A DNA stretch of 9,784 nucleotides from Vulcanimicrobiota bacterium (lineage in GTDB: Bacteria; Vulcanimicrobiota; Vulcanimicrobiia; Vulcanimicrobiales; Vulcanimicrobiaceae): contig JAFARW010000073.1 in NCBI GenBank assembly GCA_019245275.1, positions 1 through 9,784 of the forward strand. Reading direction: 5' to 3'. Shown here piece by piece: positions 1 through 7,267 of the stretch. How positions within the stretch are numbered: the first letter of the stretch is position 1; each line of letters begins with the position of its first letter. Both the position numbers and the translations under genes were made by a program. The notes under the pieces were generated by a model. The model did no database searches and was not told the DNA's origin. It saw nothing but the letters and a program-made list of their open reading frames with translations.

Positions 1-631
1 TCCCGCGCACGTCTTCATTGAAGATCTGAACGGCAAAGCCGCGGTTTGGGATCTCGGTCGGCGGCAGCGTGAATTGCGCTAGCGCGGCGCCGTCGAGCGT
101 AAAATCATCCGATGGGTTGAGTAGCACGCGGATCAACGCGGTGGTCGCGACGGGCGTCTTCGTGTTGATGACCATCTTTGGCGCATCGTTCGGCATCGCG
201 GTCATCGTCAAGGCCATTGTCGGGCCGCTTGGCTTGGGGGCTTCGCTCGGCGGCGCGCTCGGATTTGAGAGCGCGTTTTCGAGCGGTGAAACCGGCGATG
301 CGCTCGGTGCCGGCGTTTGCGGTGTCGTTGCACGTTTGGCCGGCGTTGCGCTCTTCGTTTTTTCGGGCGGCATGTTGAAGCGCAGAACGCAACCGTAGCC
401 GCCGTTTTGCGGGCATGCAAAACCATCCGGCGCCGCATCGAACGCGTACGTGACCGTATTCGTCGTCAGCGGGGCCGCGGTTTGATTCGCTTGCGGCGAT
501 GCCTCCGAGCCCGGATTTATTCCACCCGGGGGCGGCGTGAACGGGATGCTCGGGCCGGAACTCAAGCTGCCCTGACACGCGCCCAAGATAATAAGACAGG
601 CGATAACTGCGGCGCTGCGCGCGCTCTTCAT
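1..631 (-). CDS. Putative lipoprotein of unknown function (partial, 3' end outside window)
   Basis: An open frame starts at ATG 631-629 and stays open for 210 codons to the window edge, so the C-terminus is missing. The N-terminus is a lipoprotein signal: M-K-S-A-R, a hydrophobic core, then the lipobox L-G-A-C with the lipidated cysteine at residue 19. The predicted product is therefore anchored in the membrane facing outward. After the cysteine comes a Pro/Gly/Ser/Thr-rich low-complexity stretch, then a short segment with two cysteines (F-A-C-P and Y-G-C-V, about residues 72-82), a second Pro/Ser/Ala-rich linker (about 95-135) and a more ordered region to the edge. I recognise no domain. The start is well supported: GAGGAG lies five bases upstream, and the ATG overlaps the thrS stop as ATGA, suggesting translational coupling as last visible gene of the cluster. 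No function can be assigned. Confidence 0.8.
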   Translation of the reverse strand, partial: MKSARSAAVIACLIILGACQGSLSSGPSIPFTPPPGGINPGSEASPQANQTAAPLTTNTVTYAFDAAPDGFACPQNGGYGCVLRFNMPPEKTKSATPAKRATTPQTPAPSASPVSPLENALSNPSAPPSEAPKPSGPTMALTMTAMPNDAPKMVINTKTPVATTALIRVLLNPSDDFTLDGAALAQFTLPPTEIPNRGFAVQIFNEDVRG

Positions 632-2370
632 CGTTTCTCCTCAATTCGCTCGCGCAGCTCTTCGGCAAAGTCTGCTACGCTTAGCGGGGGCCGGCTTTCC
701 GCGGAACCCCGCTCGTTGACATTAACGGTTCCGGCAGCCGTCTCGTTTTTTCCCACCACGAGGATGTACGGCACCTTCTGCGTCTTCCAATGGCGGATCT
801 TATATCCCAGTTTCTCGTTTGACTCGTCGACTTCGACGCGAAAGCCCTGCTTGCGCAACGTCTGCTCAACCTGGCGCGCGTACTCGATCTGATGCTCTGA
901 CACGGGAGCGATGACAACCTGAATCGGCGCGAGCCACGCTGGAAAGTTGCCGGCGAAGTGCTCGATCAGTACCCCAAAGAAGCGTTCGAGCGAGCCGGCC
1001 AGCGCTCGGTGTATCATAACGGGTCGATGGTCCGCGCCGTCGGCGCCGCGATACTTCAGATCGAAGCGTTGCGGCAGCATGAAATCAACTTGCACCGTGC
1101 CGAGTTGCCATTTGCGGCCGATTGCATCGTGAAGGTTGACGTCGAGCTTAGGGCCATAGAAAGCTCCGCCGCCTTCGTCGACCGCATATGGGAGATCGAA
1201 CTTTTCAAGCGCTGCGCGGATAGCGTCTTCTGCGACGCTATCCGTCTCGACGCGCAAATGCGGCTCGCGGGTCGAGAGGAAATATTCAAAATCGCTGAAC
1301 GCGAAGGCGCGCATCAAGTGGAGCGCCTCATCAAGCGTCTGCTCGAACTCACCCTGCAATTGCTCCGGCGTACAAAATAAGTGCGCGTCGTCTTGCGTGA
1401 AACCGCGTACGCGGTTGAGACCGTGCAGCGTTCCGCTGCGTTCGAAACGGTAGACCGTTCCGAATTCGGAATAGCGAATGGGCAGCTCGCGATACGAATG
1501 CGCGTGACTCTTATAGATGAGGATGTGGCCGGGACAATTCATCGGCTTCAATCGGAAACGCAGTTGCTCGACCTCGAGCGGCCCGTACATACCTTCCGCG
1601 AAGTTTTCCAGGTGCCCTGAGATTTCGAAGATCTTTTCCGCGAAAATATGCGGCGTATTCACGGGCTGGTAGCCGCGCTCGCGTAAACCTTCGCGAATGA
1701 AACTCTCGACGATCTCACGCAACACGGCGCCTTTGGGATGCCAGAAAACGAGACCGCCACCGGCTTCCTCTTCCACCGAGAAGAGGTCAAGCTCTTGACC
1801 GAGTTTACGATGGTCGCGCTTTGCGGCTTCCTCTAGAAAGACCAAATAAGCATCGAGTTCGGCCTGAGTCGGCCAGGCGGTCCCGTAAATGCGCTGCAGC
1901 ATCGGCCTGTGCTCGTCGCCGCGCCAATACGCGCCCGCAACGTTCATCAATTTGACGGCGCCGATATCCGCAGTCGAAGTCGCGTGGCCGCCACGGCAGA
2001 GGTCGGTGAATTCCCCGATCGTGTACAGCGTGATCGGCTCATCCGGCGGGATCTCCGATGCGATCTCGACTTTGTACGGATTGTCTTTGAAGCAATCGAC
2101 CGCGCGTTCGCGGGAAACTTTCATGCCGAGCATCGGATAGTCTGCGGCGATGATCTCTTTCATTCGCGTTTCGAGCCGCTCGAGGTCGTGCGGTGTAAAC
2201 GGCTCCGCGCGATCGAAATCGTAGTAGAACCCGTTTTCGATCGCCGGCCCGATCGTCGGCTTCGCTTCCGGAAAGAGATCTTGCACCGCGTATGCGAGCA
2301 CGTGCGCGGCCGTGTGTCGCAACTCGGCGAGCGTCGGCGTATGCTGCTCGCCTTTAACAGTTGAGGACAT
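628..2370 (-). CDS. thrS: Threonyl-tRNA synthetase lacking the N-terminal TGS domain
   Basis: Cytoplasmic class II synthetase that charges tRNA-Thr with threonine. From ATG 2370 it is 580 residues; the usual bacterial enzyme is about 640. The missing part matches the N-terminal TGS domain. The editing domain is present: H-T-A-A-H at 19-23 and C-R-G-G-H at 125-129. The catalytic core follows, with motif 2 around Y-R-F-E-R-S-G (about 307-313), the zinc ligands C279, H330 (in D-D-A-H) and H454 (in I-H-R-A-L), and motif 3 at about 454-465. The C-terminal anticodon-binding domain begins near 480. The frame is open upstream to 2508, but that part overlaps nrfD and has shadow-like composition, so M-S-S-T-V at 2370 is preferred. 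Its ribosome site is weak (GGAG about 15 bases upstream). The gene sits 34 bases after nrfD with no visible T-box leader and overlaps the lipoprotein start by 4 bases. Identity is certain; the exact start less so. Confidence 0.96.
   Translation of the reverse strand: MSSTVKGEQHTPTLAELRHTAAHVLAYAVQDLFPEAKPTIGPAIENGFYYDFDRAEPFTPHDLERLETRMKEIIAADYPMLGMKVSRERAVDCFKDNPYKVEIASEIPPDEPITLYTIGEFTDLCRGGHATSTADIGAVKLMNVAGAYWRGDEHRPMLQRIYGTAWPTQAELDAYLVFLEEAAKRDHRKLGQELDLFSVEEEAGGGLVFWHPKGAVLREIVESFIREGLRERGYQPVNTPHIFAEKIFEISGHLENFAEGMYGPLEVEQLRFRLKPMNCPGHILIYKSHAHSYRELPIRYSEFGTVYRFERSGTLHGLNRVRGFTQDDAHLFCTPEQLQGEFEQTLDEALHLMRAFAFSDFEYFLSTREPHLRVETDSVAEDAIRAALEKFDLPYAVDEGGGAFYGPKLDVNLHDAIGRKWQLGTVQVDFMLPQRFDLKYRGADGADHRPVMIHRALAGSLERFFGVLIEHFAGNFPAWLAPIQVVIAPVSEHQIEYARQVEQTLRKQGFRVEVDESNEKLGYKIRHWKTQKVPYILVVGKNETAAGTVNVNERGSAESRPPLSVADFAEELRERIEEKR
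637..642 (-). promoter_or_regulatory. Ribosome binding site of the lipoprotein gene
   Basis: On the minus strand GAGGAG lies inside the last codons of thrS, five bases before the ATG at 631. It fixes the lipoprotein start and supports coupled translation across the ATGA overlap. Confidence 0.7.
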
Positions 2371-2404
2371 TACGCCGTTCTTTGGCTCCGGCGTGTCCTT
2401 TCCC

Positions 2405-3274
2405 TTAGCGGCGCTGATGCTCGACGACGTATCGGGGGTCGAGCGCCGATTGCGTTCCGGCATAGAACACGCTGAAGCGTTCGCACAACGCTCCCGCCAA
2501 CGCGGCAAGCGCGCCGATTTTGGCAGTCGAGCGAAAGCGTTCGCCGAGTGCGCCCGTTGAAATAACGGCGACCGTCGTCAGCGCGCGCGCAACTTTGGCG
2601 CAGGTGCCTGCGCGGCCGACTTGATACGGCTCGCCGAGCAGCGTTCCCAAGCGATGGACCATGCGCCGATGCGCAACCAATTCGCAAGTACCGGCCGCAA
2701 GCAAGAGCCGGCGTGCCATTGTGCCGTGACGGTGCGAAACGAACAGCGAGTTCCATGCGGCCGCGCTCATCGCCGCGCCGGCCACAAAAACAAACGGCAA
2801 TTCGCGGCGTGCTTCATGCCAGGCGGGCACCGCCGTGTCCGCAATCAGCACGGCGGTGTACGTTGCGAGCGGGATGCCTAGCGTTCCCGCCAAGGTGGCG
2901 GGGATGCGAGCGCTGCGCTTGGCGCCGATGACCTGAGCCGCCGCCGCTAATCCGCTGGTGATTCCAAAAGCGCTCAAGATCCACGTTCCAACATTCATCG
3001 GAGATGTCACTTTGACGACGCGCATCATATTCAGAAAACGCTCGGGGTTGCCGAGATCGGCGATCAGAAGTGCGGCACTGAGGGCGGCGCCTCCGGCAGC
3101 CGTTAACGTGCAGCTGCGTGCGAGTGCATCGTTTTTTCGTGCGCGCGCGGCGATAGCGAGCGTCGCACTAGCGCCTGCCAGCCCGCCAATAAAGAAGTAG
3201 GCCGCGATATAATCCTTCCAGATATGCGGTTTGAGAATCGGCCGCCCGTAGTACGAGCGGCTGTTATTCTCCAT
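2405..3274 (-). CDS. nrfD: NrfD/PsrC-family membrane subunit of the formate dehydrogenase
   Basis: Integral membrane protein of 289 residues, expected to take electrons from the iron-sulfur subunit and exchange them with the quinone pool. The family contains no haem, unlike the cytochrome b subunit (FdnI/FdoI) of the E. coli enzymes. Visible family features are the N-terminal W-K-D-Y-I-A-A-Y-F-F-I-G-G helix (about 19-42), the segment D-L-G-N-P-E-R-F (73-80) leading into T-S-P-M-N-V-G-T-W (90-98), and further hydrophobic spans near 55-75, 98-116, 128-148, 160-178, 230-243 and 252-264. The C-terminal F-Y-A-G-x-Q-S-A-x-D-P-R motif (270-281) is typical of NrfD proteins paired with formate dehydrogenase. 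ATG 3274 is chosen because GGAG lies six bases upstream; a TTG at 3286 in the same frame would add four residues. It overlaps the end of fdhB by 11 bases, so the two are probably translationally coupled. Confidence 0.9.
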   Translation of the reverse strand: MENNSRSYYGRPILKPHIWKDYIAAYFFIGGLAGASATLAIAARARKNDALARSCTLTAAGGAALSAALLIADLGNPERFLNMMRVVKVTSPMNVGTWILSAFGITSGLAAAAQVIGAKRSARIPATLAGTLGIPLATYTAVLIADTAVPAWHEARRELPFVFVAGAAMSAAAWNSLFVSHRHGTMARRLLLAAGTCELVAHRRMVHRLGTLLGEPYQVGRAGTCAKVARALTTVAVISTGALGERFRSTAKIGALAALAGALCERFSVFYAGTQSALDPRYVVEHQRR

Positions 3275-4070
3275 TGGGCGCTCCAACGGTGCAAAGAACG
3301 ATTGCCGCGGCGAGTGCAGCGCCGGCCAGCGCGGCGGATTTCCACATTCCCGGTAAATCGCGCGTCGTGACCCGCGGCGAGGGCGGCAAGCCGTAGACTT
3401 CGGGATCGTCGGTCAACAGAAAGAACGCGCCGAATCCGCCGACGCCGTCATTCGTATCCGCGCCGTAAAGTTGTGCTCGCGCGTCGATCGTGCCGACTTT
3501 TTCCAGCCGCTTTTGCGCGCGTTCGCGCAGCTCTGAGAGATTGCCAAATTGAATGGACTCCGTTGGACAGGCCTTGGCGCAGGCCGGTTTCTGTCCGTCT
3601 TTGAGCCGGTCATAGCAGAGTGTGCACTTGGCGGCGCGACCCGTATCCGGCCGGCGATCGATGACGCCGAATGGGCACGCCGGCACGCAGTAGCCGCAAC
3701 CGTTGCAGATGTCGTCCTGTACGACGACCGTACCGAACTCGGTACGAAAGAGTGCGCCGGTCGGGCAAACATCGAGACATGCAGCATGCGTGCAATGCTT
3801 GCAGACATCCGACGACATCAACCATCGGCCGCCATCTTCAAAAGAGATCGGCGCAATTAGGTCGTGTGCTTCACCATCGAACTGCTCGACGAAGGCAACG
3901 TGGCGCCACGTCGTTCCGCTCAGCGCGCCAGTGTTGTCGTAGGATTGACCGCTGAGTTCGTAGCCATCGGCCGGCAACTGATTCCACTCTTTGCAGGCAA
4001 CTTCGCACGCTTTGCATCCGATGCACAACGTCGTGTCGGTAAAGAAGCCCATCCGCGTCTCGAGCGTCAT
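3264..4070 (-). CDS. fdhB: Formate dehydrogenase iron-sulfur (beta) subunit, four [4Fe-4S] clusters
   Basis: Electron-transfer subunit of 268 residues linking the molybdopterin subunit to the membrane subunit. Four cysteine groups are visible: C16/C19/C22/C26 (C-I-G-C-K-A-C-E-V-A-C), C90/C93/C98/C102, C122/C125/C128/C132 (C-N-G-C-G-Y-C-V-P-A-C-P) and C149/C152/C164/C168. This is the ligand set of the FdnH/FdoH/HybA type with four [4Fe-4S] clusters. A hydrophobic stretch at about 243-262 forms a single C-terminal membrane helix, as in FdnH. There is no N-terminal signal peptide. ATG 4070 overlaps the fdhA stop as ATGA and has GGAG six bases upstream; an internal ATG at 4052 (M-G-F-F-T-D) is the only reasonable alternative. 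Its place between fdhA and nrfD makes the three-subunit complex assignment secure. Confidence 0.95.
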   Translation of the reverse strand: MTLETRMGFFTDTTLCIGCKACEVACKEWNQLPADGYELSGQSYDNTGALSGTTWRHVAFVEQFDGEAHDLIAPISFEDGGRWLMSSDVCKHCTHAACLDVCPTGALFRTEFGTVVVQDDICNGCGYCVPACPFGVIDRRPDTGRAAKCTLCYDRLKDGQKPACAKACPTESIQFGNLSELRERAQKRLEKVGTIDARAQLYGADTNDGVGGFGAFFLLTDDPEVYGLPPSPRVTTRDLPGMWKSAALAGAALAAAIVLCTVGAPNGE

Positions 4071-7000
4071 GCGCGGCTCCGCCGTCCGGAGCGAATGTCG
4101 CAGGTGGCGGCTTTTGATTCTTGGATGTGCACGTTTGGATCGAGCGCGATCGGCAGAAGATCGTTGCCGCTGTCACCTACGGAGATGCCTTTGTATCCCC
4201 AATGATATGGTATGCCGACTTGGTGAATCGTCCGATTGCCGATGCGCAGCGGCGTCATCCGTTTGGTGACGAGCACGCGCGCCTCTATCGCCGCGCGCGA
4301 CGTGACCAAGGTTGCCCAACCACCGTTGTGAAGACCGCGCTCGGCAGCGAGCTCCGGACTGACCTCACAGAAGAATTCGGGCTGCAATTCGGAGAGATGC
4401 GGCAACGTGCGCGTCATTCCGCCGGCGGTGTGATGTTCGGTAAGACGGTACGTCGTAATGATGTAGGGAAAGTCGTCCGACGTCGCCGGCGCATTGTACG
4501 GATTCTCGAGCCGCTCGAACTCTTGGCGAACGGGATTCGACCCCTGCGCATATAGCATGTTTGCGACGGGCGATTCTTGTGGCTCGTAGTGCGTTGGAAG
4601 CGGGCCGTCGCGTAGTCCGCCGGGGGCCCAAATCCACCCGATGCCGTCCGCCTGCATGATGAAAGGCTCCGCACCGCCGAGCGCGGCTTCAGCGCGAGCG
4701 TCGCGCGGCGGCTCGTAGTGCGGATTTTTGCGCAGCTCGAAATCGGGCGAATCGTAGCCGGTCCACTCTGATTTCTGCTTGTCCCACCAGACGTATTTCT
4801 TGCGCTCGCTCCACGGACGTCCGTCGGGATCTGCTGACGCGCGATTGTAAAGAATGCGTCGATTTGCGGGCCATGCCCAACCCCAATCCGGCGCGACCCA
4901 ATGCTGATCGATCCCAGGGGTCCGCGATGCCGCTCGGTTGATGCCGTCGGCAAAGACACCGCAGTAGATCCAACACCCGCACGCCGTTGAGCCGTCAACC
5001 TGCAATTGCGTGTAACTGGAAAGCGGCCGTCCGTTTGCATCCGTGCCGTTGATCTCGGCGAGCACGGCTTGCGCATCGACCTCGGCTCGCTCACCGTGCG
5101 TCGCATACTCCCAGGCCAGCGCCTTGATCGCGCGATCGCGTGGCTCGGTTGAATCGCGCAATTTCTCTTGGATGCACTTTCCGAGATGGTAGTAAAAGTC
5201 GAGGTCCGACTGGCAATCACCGCACGGCTTCGCCGCTTGATGATGCCATTGCAGAAGGCGTTGCGTGTTGGTGAAAGAGCCCTCCTTTTCGGTATGCGCG
5301 GCAGCGGGCAGGAAGAAAACCTCGGTTTTGATCTCCTCGCTTTTGAGCCGGCCGCTTTCGATCTCGGGGCCGTCGTACCAAAACGAAGCACTCTCGATCT
5401 CAACGAGATCGCGTACCACGAGCCAATCGAGTTTTGCCAGGGCGCGCCGCTGCAAACCGCCGTGCGCGGAACCGACCGCCGGGTTTTCCCCGACACAGAA
5501 GAAGCCGTTGACCTTTCCATCGAGCATGTCGAGCATCGTCTGATAGTGAGAATGGTCGCCAGTGATGCGCGGCAACCAGCCGAAGCCGAATTGATTCTCC
5601 GGCGTCGCGGCGTCCCCGAAATACGCTTTGAGCAAACTGACGGTGTAGGCATCCATGTGTGCCCAAAAGCCGGTCTTTGAAGCGTGATGGTCGAGGAAGG
5701 TTTGCAAATCGTCGTGCGGGCCGGCTTGCGGCATCGGAATGTAGCCCGGCAGCAAGTCGTAGAGCGTTGGAATATCCGTCGAACCTTGAATCGACGTGTG
5801 GCCGCGCAACGCCATAATTCCACCACCGGGGCGCCCGATGTTGCCGAGCAGCAACTGAATGATTGCAGCCGCGCGGATGTACTGCACGCCGACCGTATGC
5901 TGCGTCCAGCCGACGGAGTAGACGAATGCCGCCGTCCGTTCGCGCCCGGAATTATCGCAAAGCAGTTTGGCGACGCGCTCCAGCGCAGCGGGTGTTATCC
6001 CGCAAATTTGCGATACGGTTTCCGGCGTATAGCGCTGAAAATGCTTTCGTAGCAGTTGAAAGACGCAATTCGGATCCTGCAACGTCTCATCACACACCGC
6101 GTCGTGATGCGCGATTGGATGACCGTGTCCGCCGGTTGCTTCGCTGACGGCGGCGGTATCGCGGGCACGGTGACCGGCTGCCGCGTGAACCGGCATGTCC
6201 TTGTACTGCCAGCTTTGGATGTCGTACGCGTTCTGCTCGGCGTCCCAACCAGAGAAGAAGCCGTCTAAATCCTCGGTGTCCTGAAAGCGCTCGTCGATAA
6301 TGACCGGCGCATTCGTATAGTTGACGACGTACTCGGTGAACTCGCGTCGATTCTCCAAGATGTAGTGGATGATGCCGCCGAGGAAGGCGATGTCGCTGCC
6401 CGCGCGGATCGGCAAATAAAAATTGCAAACGGCGCTCGTGCGCGTAAATCGCGGGTCGACGTGAATGATCGTCGCGCCGCGTTCGCGCGCCTCCATCACC
6501 CATTGGAAGCCCACCGGGTGGTTCTCGGCCATATTTGAGCCCATGATCAAGATGCAGTCGGCATTTTGCAAATCTTGCTGAAACGTCGTTGCTCCGCCGC
6601 GGCCGAATGAGGTCCCCAAACTGGGGACCGTCGAGCTATGTCATATCCGGGCCTGATTCTCAACTTGCACGATGCCGAGCGCGGTGTACAGTTTTTTCAT
6701 CAGGTAATTCTCTTCGTTATCGAGGGTCGCGCCGCCGAGACTCGCGATGCCCATCGTGCGGTTGAGCATCGCGCCGTCGGCACTGCGGTCTTCCCACGTC
6801 TGCGCGCGCGTTGCGATCACGCGGTCGGCGATCATATCAATCGCGCGCTCGAGCGGCAGTTCTTCCCAACTGCTGCCATAGGGGCGCCGGTATTTGACAC
6901 GATACTCGCGGCGGGGGCTTTGAACGAGTTCGCGGGTTGCCGACCCCTTTGGGCAGAGGCGGCCGCGCGAGATCGGGCTGTCGGGATCGCCTTCGATCTG

Positions 7001-7195
7001 GATGATGCGCTCATCTTTGACATAGACGTTCTGTCCGCAACCGACGGCGCAGTAGGGGCAAATCGATTTGACAATTCGATCGGCGGATTTTGTCCGCGGC
7101 TCGAGTTCTTCAGAGCGCGCTGATTGTGCCGCTTTGCCTAACGCGAACGGATCGCCGTCAAGTTGGCGCAGCGCGGGCCACCCGGAGTGTTTCAT
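4067..7195 (-). CDS. fdhA: Selenocysteine-containing formate dehydrogenase catalytic (alpha) subunit
   Basis: Molybdenum or tungsten bis-MGD enzyme of the FdnG/FdoG family that oxidises formate to CO2 (reversible in principle). The reading frame runs from ATG 7195 through an in-frame TGA at 6643-6641 to the TGA at 4069-4067, giving 1042 residues (E. coli FdnG has 1015). The N-terminus holds the [4Fe-4S] site C46-x2-C49-x3-C53-x27-C81 (C-P-Y-C-A-V-G-C ... L-C-P-K-G). Residue 185 is the TGA, inside N-Q-A-R-I-U-H, where the family places catalytic Sec followed by a conserved His. The frame continues with F-G-R-G-G, H-P-V-G-F-Q-W and D-P-R-F-T-R-T-S-A, then the MGD-binding C-terminal domain (T-E-H-H-T-A-G-G-M-T-R and P-Y-H-W-G-Y-K-G). 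No twin-arginine signal is present, so a cytoplasmic location is inferred. The start is set by GGAAGGGG five bases upstream; ATG 7210 and TTG 7225 are in frame but less likely. A naive gene caller would split this gene in two. Confidence 0.94.
6611..6629 (-). promoter_or_regulatory. Bacterial SECIS element (selenocysteine insertion hairpin) in fdhA
   Basis: The minus strand reads GGTCCCC-AGTTT-GGGGACC, a perfect 7-bp stem with a five-base loop, starting 11 bases after the UGA. The apical loop therefore begins 18 bases from the UGA, and its second base is G followed by U. Both fit the published bacterial SECIS pattern: loop about 16-37 bases from UGA, and a G in the first two loop positions. 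ATGA at 6644-6641, which contains the UGA, can also pair with TCAT at 6610-6607 directly below the stem, leaving the 11 intervening bases as a one-sided bulge. The bulged U of the E. coli fdhF upper stem is not present. Role inferred: SelB binding. Confidence 0.87.
6641..6643 (-). other. In-frame TGA read as selenocysteine (residue 185 of FdhA)
   Basis: The minus strand reads AAT CAG GCC CGG ATA TGA CAT AGC. This places a stop triplet exactly at the catalytic Sec/Cys position of formate dehydrogenases, with the conserved His codon next. Homology to the alpha subunit continues without frame change or missing residues on both sides. Together with the hairpin just downstream, this supports UGA recoding by SelB and tRNA-Sec. 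The selA, selB, selC and selD genes are not in this window and must be elsewhere in the genome if the call is right. Confidence 0.93.
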
Positions 7196-7267
7196 GGGCG
7201 CCCCTTCCATGCGACGATTGCGCAAACTTTCGCGGCAGTACGCCCGGATGGGTAAGAGCAGGGCGTT
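7196..7267. promoter_or_regulatory. Divergent intergenic region between fdhA and the aldo/keto reductase
   Basis: These 72 bases separate the two divergent starts, so promoters for the minus-strand fdh-thrS cluster and for the plus-strand reductase are expected here or inside the opposing 5' ends. I could not pick out a convincing sigma-70 -35/-10 pair, an operator palindrome or a riboswitch on either strand. Confidence 0.4.
7201..7208 (-). promoter_or_regulatory. Ribosome binding site that sets the fdhA start
   Basis: GGAAGGGG on the minus strand ends five bases before ATG 7195. Its first G is also the last base of the in-frame ATG at 7210-7208, so initiation at 7210 would use a start codon that overlaps the site. 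This favours the shorter protein beginning M-K-H-S-G-W. Confidence 0.6.

Noticed and set aside
105..668. A 187-codon minus-strand frame over the lipoprotein gene, and overlapping plus-strand frames
   Set aside because: Arg-rich shadow composition. The competing frame has a lipobox signal, a strong ribosome site and an ATGA junction with thrS.
2371..2508. N-terminal extension of thrS up to 2508
   Set aside because: It overlaps the conserved C-terminus of nrfD in another frame, does not resemble a TGS domain and has low-complexity shadow composition.
4414..5826. A 470-codon open frame on the minus strand within fdhA
   Set aside because: It is a frame-shifted shadow of fdhA, rich in Arg/Ser/Thr, with no recognisable domain.
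6611..6629. Treating the hairpin as an intrinsic terminator
   Set aside because: It lies inside coding sequence, has no following T-tract on the gene's strand, and sits at SECIS distance from the UGA.
6619..6643. Reading fdhA as two separate genes or as a pseudogene broken by a nonsense mutation
   Set aside because: The stop is TGA at the exact Sec position, the frame and homology are continuous on both sides, a SECIS-like hairpin follows, and a start at 6619 (TTG) would cut the enzyme through its active site.
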